DNA of 30,332 nt from Bacteroidales bacterium UBA1735 (GTDB lineage: Bacteria > Bacteroidota > Bacteroidia > Bacteroidales > Paludibacteraceae). Shown here piece after piece: positions 1-6,796 of the stretch. Made by a program: the position numbers and the translations under genes. The stretch lies in NCBI GenBank assembly GCA_002315745.1, contig DCID01000039.1:2627-32958 (forward strand). Direction: 5' to 3'. The stretch's first letter is position 1, and each line of letters opens with the position of its first letter. Below the pieces are notes generated by a model. It saw only the letters and a program-made list of their open reading frames with translations, was not told where the DNA came from and made no database searches.

Positions 1-40
1 TGCAGCAATACCTATCCGATGGGGGGGGAAAAAAATAGAA

Positions 41-76
41 GTTCTAGATGTTCTAGATAGCCTAGATAACTATAGT
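41..76. repeat. CTAG-containing 9-bp tandem repeat
   Basis: Units read GTTCTAGAT, GTTCTAGAT, AGCCTAGAT, and a diverged AACTATAGT: period 9 with a CTAG core in the first three. Similar CTAG repeats lie at 208-258 and 11904-11925, always outside genes or starting at a stop codon. Confidence 0.75.
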
Positions 77-207
77 ACCATAGGTGGTAAACTAAAATAG
101 AACAATTCGTAGTGGCACCGTCCCGACTGGTCGGGATAAACGAGGTAAACAACAAATAGCAAAAGGCGAGAGGAATAGCGACCGAAGGGAGCGCTATAGC
201 GCAGGGA

Positions 208-258
208 CTAGGAAAACTAGGGAGACTCGGAAATCCTAGGCGTTCCTAGAAGTTCTAG
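208..258. repeat. CTAG tandem repeat, period 9-10
   Basis: CTAG occurs at 208, 217, 236, 246 and 255, with a degenerate CTCG at 226, so spacing is 9, 9, 10, 10, 9. The tract ends six bases before the 36-bp hairpin array. It is a diverged relative of the repeat at 41-76. Confidence 0.7.
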
Positions 259-264
259 ATAAGG

Positions 265-443
265 ACCCCCACCGACTCCCCCTCGAAGGGGGAGGGATAG
301 ACCCCCACCGGCTCCCCCTCGAAGGGGGAGGGATAGACCCCCACCGACTCCCCCTCGAAGGGGGAGGGGTAGACCCCCACCGGCTCCACCTCGAAGGGGA
401 GGGGTAGACCCCCACCGACTCCCCCTCGAAGGGGGAGGGATAG
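265..443. repeat. Five tandem 36-bp hairpin units
   Basis: Five head-to-tail units at 265-300, 301-336, 337-372, 373-407 (35 bp, one C and one G changed or lost) and 408-443. Each begins ACCCCCACCG and carries the inverted repeat CTCCCCCT-CGA-AGGGGGAG, an 8-bp GC-rich stem with a 3-nt loop, then GGATAG or GGGTAG. Units alternate A/G at position 11 (ACCGAC, ACCGGC), which suggests duplication in pairs. There are no unique spacers, so this is not CRISPR. The array lies 51 bp before the parS-like palindrome. Confidence 0.92.
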
Positions 444-468
444 ACGAGGGAGTAACAGATAGAGAGCA

Positions 469-487
469 TTGTTTACAAAGTAAACAA
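469..487. promoter_or_regulatory. Perfect 19-bp inverted repeat, candidate operator
   Basis: TTGTTTAC-AAA-GTAAACAA has perfect 8-bp arms around a 3-bp centre. It lies 59 bp before the uvrC start and 7 bp before the parS-like site. The half-site GTAAACAA also occurs at 145-152. The symmetry suggests a dimeric DNA-binding protein. No regulator can be named. Confidence 0.45.
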
Positions 488-494
488 AAACTAT

Positions 495-510
495 TGTTCC
501 ACGTGGAACA
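495..510. other. parS-like centromere site (ParB binding)
   Basis: TGTTCCACGTGGAACA is a perfect 16-bp palindrome. It matches the chromosomal parS consensus TGTTNCACGTGNAACA, which ParB binds to load partition complexes and SMC. The Bacillus form is TGTTTCACGTGAAACA, and pseudomonad sites have the same GTTCCACGTGGAAC core. It is the only such palindrome I found in the window. It lies in a gene-free region, 36 bp before the uvrC start. parS sites usually cluster near oriC, so the left end of the window is probably origin-proximal. No parA or parB is in view. Confidence 0.85.
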
Positions 511-521
511 TGGGGATGATA

Positions 522-549
522 GAGTATAGAATATAGAGTATAGAGTATG
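522..549 (+). repeat. 7-bp repeat ending in the uvrC start codon
   Basis: Four contiguous heptamers: GAGTATA, GAATATA, GAGTATA, GAGTATG. The last one contains the uvrC ATG (547-549). Copy-number change would alter the 5' leader length but not the reading frame. Confidence 0.85.
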
Positions 550-2367
550 GCGAAAAAGAATGAACATATACAAGCGATATTGAGCCAGATTCCAGAGAGT
601 CCGGGGGTGTATCAATATTGGGATAAGGAGGGGAAGATTATCTATGTGGGTAAGGCGAAGAACTTGAAGAGGCGGGTGTTTAGTTACTTTATAAAGGAGC
701 AGCAGAGTTATAAAACGAAGCAGTTAGTAGCGCACATAGCGGATATAAAATATATAGTTGTGGAGTCAGAGCAGGATGCGTTCTTATTAGAAAACAATCT
801 TATCAAGAAGTATCAGCCTCACTATAACATACTGCTCAAAGATGGTAAGAGTTATCCGAGTATATGTATCACGAAGGAGGAGTATCCTCGGATCATCAAG
901 ACGCGGAAGATCATACAGGGTGCGGGGGAGTATTATGGGCCATACAGTTTTGGGAACACGGTGGACTTGGTGCTAGAACTGATTCATCAACTTTATCCGA
1001 TTCGAACGTGCCATATGGCGATATCGGAGCGGGGTCAAGAGGAGGGGAAATACAAGGTATGCTTGAAATATCACTTGAAGAAATGTTGTGGTATATGTGC
1101 GTACTCGGCATACAGGGAGCAGTATCATCAATGGATAGAACAGGCGCGCAAGATCATAAAAGGAGATGCGGCAGAGATAGGGAAGCAGTTAGTAGAAGAG
1201 ATGGGGGAGTTATCGGCAGCGATGAAGTATGAAGAGGCGCAAGCGGTGAAGATACGGTATCAGTTGTTAGAGAAGTTCTGCTCCAAGACGGTGATCATGA
1301 ACAATCATGTCGGTGAAATCGACGTATTTGGATATGACGAAGATGGGGACAATGTATATATATCGATGCTACATGTAAACAAGGGGTCGATAGTGAGTGG
1401 TCAGACGGTGGAGTACAGAAAGCGGATGGAGGAGAGTAAGGAGGAGATGTTAGCGATAGGGATAGTAGAATTGAGGGAGCAGTTAGGGAGTGAAACGAAG
1501 GAGATGGTGGTTCCATTCATGCCCGATGTAATCGATGAAAGTTGGCACATCTACATAGCGACGAGTGGGGACAAGAAGCGGCTGCTGGACTTAGCGATGC
1601 AGAACGTGATGCAGTATAAGAAAGATAAGATACGGCAGGCGGATAAGCTCAATCCAGATCAGCGGGCGACGCGGATATTGAGTGAGTTGCAGGGGTTATT
1701 GAAGTTAGGAAGTTTGCCCGTATTCATCGACAGTTTTGATAACTCGAACATAAGTGGTACGAGTGCGGTTGGGGGATGTGTGGTGTTTAAGAAAGCGAAG
1801 CCGAGCAAGAGTGATTACAAGCGATTTGAGATACGAACGGTGACGGGTGCGGACGATTATGCATCGATGCGGGAGGTAGTGAAGCGCCGATATGAGGGGT
1901 TGATAGAGCGGGGTGAGGAGTTGCCGAATCTGATCATAGCTGACGGTGGAATCGGGCAGATTAACGCTATCAAGGAGGTAGTGGAGAAGCAGTTGGGGTT
2001 GGAGATACCCGTAGCAGGATTGAAGAAAAATGACAAGCATAGGACGCAGACGTTACTATATGGTGATCCGGTGATGGAGATAGAGATGCCGATAACGAGT
2101 GAAGTGTTTCGATTGATGGTGCAGATACAGGATGAAGTGCATCGGTATGCGATCAGTTACCATAAAAAGAAGCGTAGTAAGGCGCAAGTAAAGAGTCAAT
2201 TGGATGATATTCAAGGAGTTGGAGCAGCAACGAAGCAAAAGATACTGTTACATTTTGGTTCGGTTAGTCGTGCTAGAAAGGCAGAGTTGGCGGAGTGGCA
2301 GAAATTATTAGGAAAGAGCAGAGGATCAGTTGTTTACGAGTGGTTTAGGCGTGATTTATCGCGTTGA
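547..2367 (+). CDS. uvrC: Excinuclease ABC subunit C
   Basis: UvrC makes the dual incisions either side of a bulky lesion once UvrA/UvrB have marked it. The 606-aa protein is full length. It has the N-terminal GIY-YIG nuclease (PGVYQYW near residue 19, then IIYVGKAKNLKRRV), a UVR motif for UvrB contact around residue 220 (MKYEEAQAV), the RNase H-like second nuclease (FIDSFDNSNISG, then the GADDYASMREVVKRRY segment), and C-terminal helix-hairpin-helix DNA binding (DIQGVGAATKQKIL). The ATG at 547 is the last codon of a heptamer repeat, and the GIY-YIG domain begins at the usual distance from it. It is the first gene of a six-gene co-directional run. tsaE follows after 22 bp. Confidence 0.97.
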   Translation: MAKKNEHIQAILSQIPESPGVYQYWDKEGKIIYVGKAKNLKRRVFSYFIKEQQSYKTKQLVAHIADIKYIVVESEQDAFLLENNLIKKYQPHYNILLKDGKSYPSICITKEEYPRIIKTRKIIQGAGEYYGPYSFGNTVDLVLELIHQLYPIRTCHMAISERGQEEGKYKVCLKYHLKKCCGICAYSAYREQYHQWIEQARKIIKGDAAEIGKQLVEEMGELSAAMKYEEAQAVKIRYQLLEKFCSKTVIMNNHVGEIDVFGYDEDGDNVYISMLHVNKGSIVSGQTVEYRKRMEESKEEMLAIGIVELREQLGSETKEMVVPFMPDVIDESWHIYIATSGDKKRLLDLAMQNVMQYKKDKIRQADKLNPDQRATRILSELQGLLKLGSLPVFIDSFDNSNISGTSAVGGCVVFKKAKPSKSDYKRFEIRTVTGADDYASMREVVKRRYEGLIERGEELPNLIIADGGIGQINAIKEVVEKQLGLEIPVAGLKKNDKHRTQTLLYGDPVMEIEMPITSEVFRLMVQIQDEVHRYAISYHKKKRSKAQVKSQLDDIQGVGAATKQKILLHFGSVSRARKAELAEWQKLLGKSRGSVVYEWFRRDLSR

Positions 2368-2389
2368 GAATTGGATAAAAAGAACGAAT

Positions 2390-2830
2390 ATGGATAGATA
2401 CACGATTAAAAAGGATGAGAATGGGCAGCTTCATCTATGGAATGAGGTTGGTGAGGTGAGGTTGACGGATATGTTGGACAAGTGTCCGCAAGCGCGGGTG
2501 TTTGCGTTTGATGCCCCGATGGGTGCCGGTAAGACGACGTTGATCAGTGAACTGAGTCGAGAGATGGGTACGGAGGATGTAGCGAACAGTCCGACCTTTG
2601 CGATTGTGAATGTATATGGGTTGAAGGATGGTGAGATTTATCATTTCGATTGTTACCGGCTGAAGGACATCCGGGAGGCGATTGATTTTGGGGCAGAAGA
2701 TTATCTGTATAGTGGTAACTACTGTTTTGTAGAGTGGCCAGAGGTGATTGAGGCGCTGTTGCCGGAAGATACGGTACGTGTGCGCATACGCGTATTAGAT
2801 AATGGAGATAGGGAGTTGACTATTGAATAA
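2390..2830 (+). CDS. tsaE: tRNA threonylcarbamoyladenosine synthesis ATPase TsaE
   Basis: TsaE is the P-loop ATPase that works with TsaB and TsaD to place threonylcarbamoyl on A37 of ANN-decoding tRNAs in the cytoplasm. The 146-aa product is the usual family length. It shows the Walker A segment APMGAGKTT (Lys48), then the family signatures NSPTFAIVNVY and YHFDCYRL, and a late FVEWPE motif. The frame stays open upstream to 2330, but that part overlaps uvrC and is not family-like, so the ATG at 2390 is preferred. The ABC ATPase gene starts 19 bp downstream. TsaB and TsaD are not in the window. Confidence 0.95.
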   Translation: MDRYTIKKDENGQLHLWNEVGEVRLTDMLDKCPQARVFAFDAPMGAGKTTLISELSREMGTEDVANSPTFAIVNVYGLKDGEIYHFDCYRLKDIREAIDFGAEDYLYSGNYCFVEWPEVIEALLPEDTVRVRIRVLDNGDRELTIE

Positions 2831-2849
2831 ATGTTAATAAGAAAAGACT

Positions 2850-3500
2850 ATGATACAAGTAGAGAAGATTGAGAAATCATTTGGTGATTTGCATGTGTTG
2901 AGGGGTATTGACCTAGCAGTAAAGAAAGGCGAGATTGTAGCCATCATTGGTAAGAGCGGTGCGGGTAAGACGACGTTGTTACAGATCATGGGTACGTTAG
3001 ATCGTCCGGATAGTGGTCGTGTGATGATTGACGGGACAGATGTATATGGATTGAGTGAGAGAGAGTTAGCGAAGTTTAGGAATAAGCATATTGGGTTCAT
3101 TTTTCAGTTCCATCAGTTATTGCCGGAGTTCACGGCGGAAGAGAACGTGATGATGCCGGCGTTGATAGGAGGAGAGAAGAGGGATGAGGCGCAAGAGAGG
3201 GCGCGTCAGTTATTGACGGAGTTAGGGTTAGGCGAGCGTTTGTGGCATAAACCGAACGAGTTATCGGGCGGTGAGAAGCAGCGTGTAGCGGCTGCGCGGG
3301 CGCTGATGATGCATCCGAGTGTGATATTAGCGGATGAGCCGAGTGGCAGTTTAGATGAAGCGAACAAAAAGGAGTTGCATCAGTTGTTATTAGATATGCG
3401 GAGTAAGTATAACCAAACGATTATTATTGTGACGCACGATAAGGAGTTAGCGGCGATAAGCGACCGTGTGATCACGATGCAAGATGGCGTGATAGTATGA
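2850..3500 (+). CDS. ABC transporter ATPase, LolD/MacB-like
   Basis: A 216-aa stand-alone nucleotide-binding subunit. It shows Walker A GKSGAGKTT (Lys40), a Q-loop in FQFHQLLPEFTAEENVMMP, the signature LSGGEKQRVAAARAL, Walker B VILADEPSGSLD and the H-loop VTHD. The sequence fits the LolD/FtsE/MacB class, which couples ATP hydrolysis to lipoprotein release or other envelope work rather than solute import. No partner permease lies beside it, so it must pair with one encoded elsewhere and its substrate cannot be read from context. The next gene, a GldB-like lipoprotein, overlaps it by 4 bp (ATGA). A lipoprotein-trafficking role is an inference. Confidence 0.9.
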   Translation: MIQVEKIEKSFGDLHVLRGIDLAVKKGEIVAIIGKSGAGKTTLLQIMGTLDRPDSGRVMIDGTDVYGLSERELAKFRNKHIGFIFQFHQLLPEFTAEENVMMPALIGGEKRDEAQERARQLLTELGLGERLWHKPNELSGGEKQRVAAARALMMHPSVILADEPSGSLDEANKKELHQLLLDMRSKYNQTIIIVTHDKELAAISDRVITMQDGVIV

Positions 3501-4510
3501 AAGTGAAAGTGAGAGTGATAGGGTTATTGGCGGCGATGGTGCTGTTCGTAGGATGTGAGTCTAAGCGGCACTATTTTCCGGAGCAAATAGCCGATGTTGA
3601 GATGAAGTTGATTCGTTTCGACAGTGCGATGTTGTGTGTAGCGCGTGCGACGGCGCGGGAGGATATAGAGCGGTTATATAAGCAGTATGATGGTTTCATG
3701 CCGTATTGGGTAGAAGATATATTAGGAATACCGAGTTATGACACGGCCTATTTAGCCACGGCGTTACCCGATTTCTTAGAGGACACGTTGTATGGGTTCA
3801 AGCACACGAACGAGGTAGAGCAGAGGGTGTTTGCCGACACGCGGGACATTGAGAAAGCATTGGGTAAGGCTTTTGGGCGGGTACATTGGTTGTATCCAGA
3901 TTTGCCGATACCGGAGGTATATTTGTTTATCTCGGGATTCAACGCCAGTTTGCTGTTTATAGGGGAAGATATGGCGATAGGTGGTGATATGTATTTAGGG
4001 AGCGACTATGAGTACTATAACCATGTAGTGAATCAGTATCAAAAGCAGACGATGCGGAAAGAGTGTATTGCGGTAGATGTAGTGAGTGCGTATTTATTCA
4101 GGCATTTACCCTACACGAGTACGAAGAGTAGGTTGATTGATAACATGCTATATAGGGGTAAGGTGATGTATATATTGGCGCAGATCTTCGATGATGTGCC
4201 TGAATACGAAGTGATGGGATACACGAAGGAGCAGTGGGAGTGGTGTGAGAAGTACGAGGAGGGGATATGGAAGATGATGATGGATAAGCGAGATTTATTT
4301 AAGACGGAGTCGTTGGTGTTGACATCTTATCTGAACGATGGTCCATTCACGGCGGAGATATCGCAAGATTCGCCGGGTCGGTTAGGGACATGGATAGGAT
4401 GGCGTATTATAGAGAGTTATATGAATCAACATAGTGAGGTGACGCTGCAAGAGTTAGCGGCGGAGCCTGATGCAGAAAGGTTATTACAAGAGAGTTATTA
4501 TAGGCCATGA
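3497..4510 (+). CDS. gldB: GldB-like gliding-motility-family lipoprotein
   Basis: A 337-aa predicted lipoprotein. The signal peptide ends in LFVGC, with the lipidated Cys at about residue 20. The rest matches my recollection of the GldB family: an early acidic segment (VEMKLIRFDSAM), FMPYWVEDILGIP, the central FISGFNASLLFIGEDMAIGGDMYLG and a late GRLGTWIGWRIIESYM. GldB is required for gliding in Flavobacterium, but homologues also occur in non-gliding Bacteroidota, where the role is unclear. The symbol is therefore family-level only. No other gld or T9SS gene is in the window. It overlaps the ABC gene and sufS by 4 bp each, so the three are probably translationally coupled. Confidence 0.85.
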   Translation: MKVKVRVIGLLAAMVLFVGCESKRHYFPEQIADVEMKLIRFDSAMLCVARATAREDIERLYKQYDGFMPYWVEDILGIPSYDTAYLATALPDFLEDTLYGFKHTNEVEQRVFADTRDIEKALGKAFGRVHWLYPDLPIPEVYLFISGFNASLLFIGEDMAIGGDMYLGSDYEYYNHVVNQYQKQTMRKECIAVDVVSAYLFRHLPYTSTKSRLIDNMLYRGKVMYILAQIFDDVPEYEVMGYTKEQWEWCEKYEEGIWKMMMDKRDLFKTESLVLTSYLNDGPFTAEISQDSPGRLGTWIGWRIIESYMNQHSEVTLQELAAEPDAERLLQESYYRP

Positions 4511-5718
4511 ACAGAGCAGATTTTCCGATATTAAGCGAGAAGGTTTACAACCGAGAGTTGGTATATTTAGACAATGCTGCTACGACGCAGAAGCCGCAGG
4601 TGGTATTGGATGCGATGATGTATGGGTACACGCATTTTAATGCTAATATCCATCGTGGAGTGCATTATCTGAGTCAAGTAGCGACGGCGCATCATGAGGA
4701 GGCGCGTGAGCGTGTCGCGCGTTTTATAGGTGCAAGGTCGGGGAAGGAGATTATTTTCACCAAAGGGACAACGGATAGCATCAATATGTTAGCGTACAGT
4801 TTTGGTGAAGCTGAGGTGCGGGAAGGGGATGAGATCATCGTTTCGTATTTAGAGCATCACTCGAATATTGTGCCCTGGCAGATGCTGTGTGAAAGGAAGA
4901 AAGCGATATTGAAGGTTATACCTTTGAAGGAGGATTTGACGATTGATGTAGAGGCATTTAGGGCATTATTGAGTGATCGTACGCGTCTTGTATCTATTGC
5001 GCAGGTGAGCAATGTATTAGGAACGCTTAACCCTATAGAGGCGATTATAAGGATAGCGCATGAGCGGCATGTACCTGTATGTATAGATGGGGCACAGTCG
5101 GCGCCGCATATGAAGATAGATGTGCAGGAGTTAGATTGTGATTTCTTTGTATGTTCAGCGCACAAGATGTATGCACCGACGGGATTAGGGGTGTTATATG
5201 GTAAGGAGCAGTGGTTACAATCGTTACCGCCGGCAGAGGGTGGTGGTGAGATGATAGAGCATGTCCGCTTTGAGCACACGACATATAACACGCTGCCGTA
5301 CAAGTTTGAGGCTGGAACGCCCGATTTCATAGGTACGTATGCTTTGGCGGCGGCGTTGGATTATTTGGATGGTATAGGGATGGATAAGATTAGGGAGCAT
5401 GAGAGAGAACTGACGCGTTACTGTGAGGAGCAGTTAGCAGGCATACCGGAAGTGGTTGTTTATGCAGCGGGGCAAGATAAGTATGGAGCGGTGTCGTTTA
5501 ATGTGAGAAGTGAGAGGGTGATACATCCGTTTGATGTGGGTACGTTATTGGATCATCAGGGAATAGCGGTAAGGACGGGTCATCATTGTGCAGAGCCGCT
5601 GATTGACTATTTAGGGGTTCCGGGGACGGTAAGGGTATCGTTTGGGTTGTACAATGAGAAGGAGGATGTCGATCGGTTTGTCGAGGCGTTAAAGAAGGCG
5701 ATAGGGATGTTGGAGTGA
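4507..5718 (+). CDS. sufS: Cysteine desulfurase SufS
   Basis: A PLP-dependent class V aminotransferase-fold enzyme that takes sulfur from cysteine as a persulfide for Fe-S cluster assembly. The 403-aa length is typical. The PLP lysine is Lys220 in CSAHKMYAPTGLG, and the persulfide-forming cysteine is Cys361 in RTGHHCAEPL, followed by the group II (SufS) type tail VRVSFGLYNEKEDVDRF. Further markers are YLDNAATTQKP near residue 20, NIHRGVHYLS, and FEAGTPDFIGTYAL. Other suf genes (sufB, C, D, E) are not adjacent, although sufS often follows them in this phylum. Start and stop overlap both neighbours by 4 bp (ATGA upstream, GTGA downstream). Confidence 0.96.
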   Translation: MNRADFPILSEKVYNRELVYLDNAATTQKPQVVLDAMMYGYTHFNANIHRGVHYLSQVATAHHEEARERVARFIGARSGKEIIFTKGTTDSINMLAYSFGEAEVREGDEIIVSYLEHHSNIVPWQMLCERKKAILKVIPLKEDLTIDVEAFRALLSDRTRLVSIAQVSNVLGTLNPIEAIIRIAHERHVPVCIDGAQSAPHMKIDVQELDCDFFVCSAHKMYAPTGLGVLYGKEQWLQSLPPAEGGGEMIEHVRFEHTTYNTLPYKFEAGTPDFIGTYALAAALDYLDGIGMDKIREHERELTRYCEEQLAGIPEVVVYAAGQDKYGAVSFNVRSERVIHPFDVGTLLDHQGIAVRTGHHCAEPLIDYLGVPGTVRVSFGLYNEKEDVDRFVEALKKAIGMLE

Positions 5719-6638
5719 TAAAAAGTACTTATATATTAGGATTATTAGTACTGGCCATAGAGGTGCATGGGCAGACGATAATGAGTTATAATGTAGAGAA
5801 CTTGTTTCATCCTTCGGATGATGTGACGAAGGTGGATGATGAGTTCACGGAGGAAGGAAAAAAGCATTGGAATAGGTATAGGTACCATCAAAAGTTACAT
5901 CAGATGGCGGTAGTGATAGCGGCGGTGGGTGAAAAAAAACGACCCGATATCATCGGGTTGAATGAGGTAGAGAATGATAGTTGTTTAATAGATTTATGTA
6001 AGAAGATGCCACATTACCCGTATCGATGGGTGCATTATGATAGTCCAGACGAGCGGGGAATAGATGTAGCGATGTTGTATGATAGTACAACGATGAAGGT
6101 GATTAATAGTGTACCTTTGGCAGTAGAGTTAGATGGTCATGATTATACGCGGGATATACTTTATTGTACGATGCGTTATAAGAATAGGGATACGTTACAT
6201 ATTTTTGTATGTCATTTACCCTCTCAGTTAGGAGGTAGTAGTGCGACAGAGTGGAAAAGGGAAAAGGCTAAACAGGTATTAAGACAAAATATATCTTTTA
6301 TTCTTAGACAAAATGAACAGGCTAAAATAGTGGTCATGGGAGACTTTAATTCGGCTCCAAAGGAAGATATAAAGGATATGTATAATATGATGCTTACAAT
6401 GGCTAAAAAAGGGCTTGGTTCGCATAAATATCAAGGTCAATGGACATGTTTGGATCAGTTTTATGTATCGGAGTCTGTCAAGATAGGTAGTGAAGTGGTT
6501 ATTTATGATGCTCCATTTTTATTGGAAGAAGATGCTAAATATAGTTCCACACAACCTAAAAGGACGTATAAAGGATATAGTTACCAAAAAGATGGTTATT
6601 CGGATCACTTACCTATCCTTTTACAAATTAAATTATAA
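5715..6638 (+). CDS. Endonuclease/exonuclease/phosphatase-fold exported protein
   Basis: A 307-aa protein of the DNase I-like EEP superfamily. It begins with a GTG that overlaps the sufS stop (GTGA) and encodes a hydrophobic leader with a likely cleavage after VHG. Metal and catalytic motifs are present: MSYNVENLF (Asn26, Glu28), IIGLNEVEND, CHLPSQLGG, MGDFNSAP (Asp210, Asn212) and YSDHLPIL (Asp297-His298). The fold hydrolyses phosphodiesters. Exported members may act on DNA, sphingomyelin or phosphoinositides, and the substrate cannot be told here. The second half, from about 6240, is visibly more A/T-rich than the first. It is the last gene of the operon, and 158 bp without a gene follow. 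Confidence 0.88.
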   Translation: MIKSTYILGLLVLAIEVHGQTIMSYNVENLFHPSDDVTKVDDEFTEEGKKHWNRYRYHQKLHQMAVVIAAVGEKKRPDIIGLNEVENDSCLIDLCKKMPHYPYRWVHYDSPDERGIDVAMLYDSTTMKVINSVPLAVELDGHDYTRDILYCTMRYKNRDTLHIFVCHLPSQLGGSSATEWKREKAKQVLRQNISFILRQNEQAKIVVMGDFNSAPKEDIKDMYNMMLTMAKKGLGSHKYQGQWTCLDQFYVSESVKIGSEVVIYDAPFLLEEDAKYSSTQPKRTYKGYSYQKDGYSDHLPILLQIKL

Positions 6639-6796
6639 ATATATATATTTGAAAATAAATCCTATATTGATAATAATGTTGTTGAATTGTTTAAAAGGGG
6701 ATTAGGAATTTATGAGTCAGTGGGTTAGAAAGAAAGAGAGATGTTGAGTAAATGTATATTGTTTTGAAAACCGTTGTATTATTAACACTATTTACA

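Larger units (their letters stand above)
1..264. other. Gene-free leader region, repeat-rich
   Basis: No credible coding sequence is seen here. The region starts with a homopolymer block (eight G at 21-28, then A-rich to 35). It also holds two CTAG repeat tracts (listed separately), a 6-bp-stem hairpin at 121-136 (TCCCGA / TCGGGA, no T tract, so not a convincing terminator), and a 12-bp palindrome GCGCTATAGCGC at 191-202. GTAAACAA at 145-152 recurs in the inverted repeat at 469-487. The three-frame openness of the minus strand over 217-615 comes from the low-complexity array rather than from a gene. Confidence 0.6.

Noticed and set aside
121..136. Terminator
   Set aside because: The hairpin TCCCGA-CTGG-TCGGGA lacks a T tract on either strand.
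265..443. CRISPR array
   Set aside because: Units are contiguous with no unique spacers, and no cas genes are present.
1..546. oriC itself
   Set aside because: No cluster of DnaA boxes (TTATCCACA) is seen. The parS-like site implies proximity only.
217..615. 132-aa Pro/Gly/Arg-rich open frame on the minus strand (and a 77-aa one in another frame)
   Set aside because: It is a translation of the 36-bp hairpin array. Because the period is a multiple of 3 it stays open without being a gene, and it runs into uvrC.
2330..2389. Longer start for TsaE
   Set aside because: The extra 20 residues overlap uvrC and do not resemble the family N-terminus.
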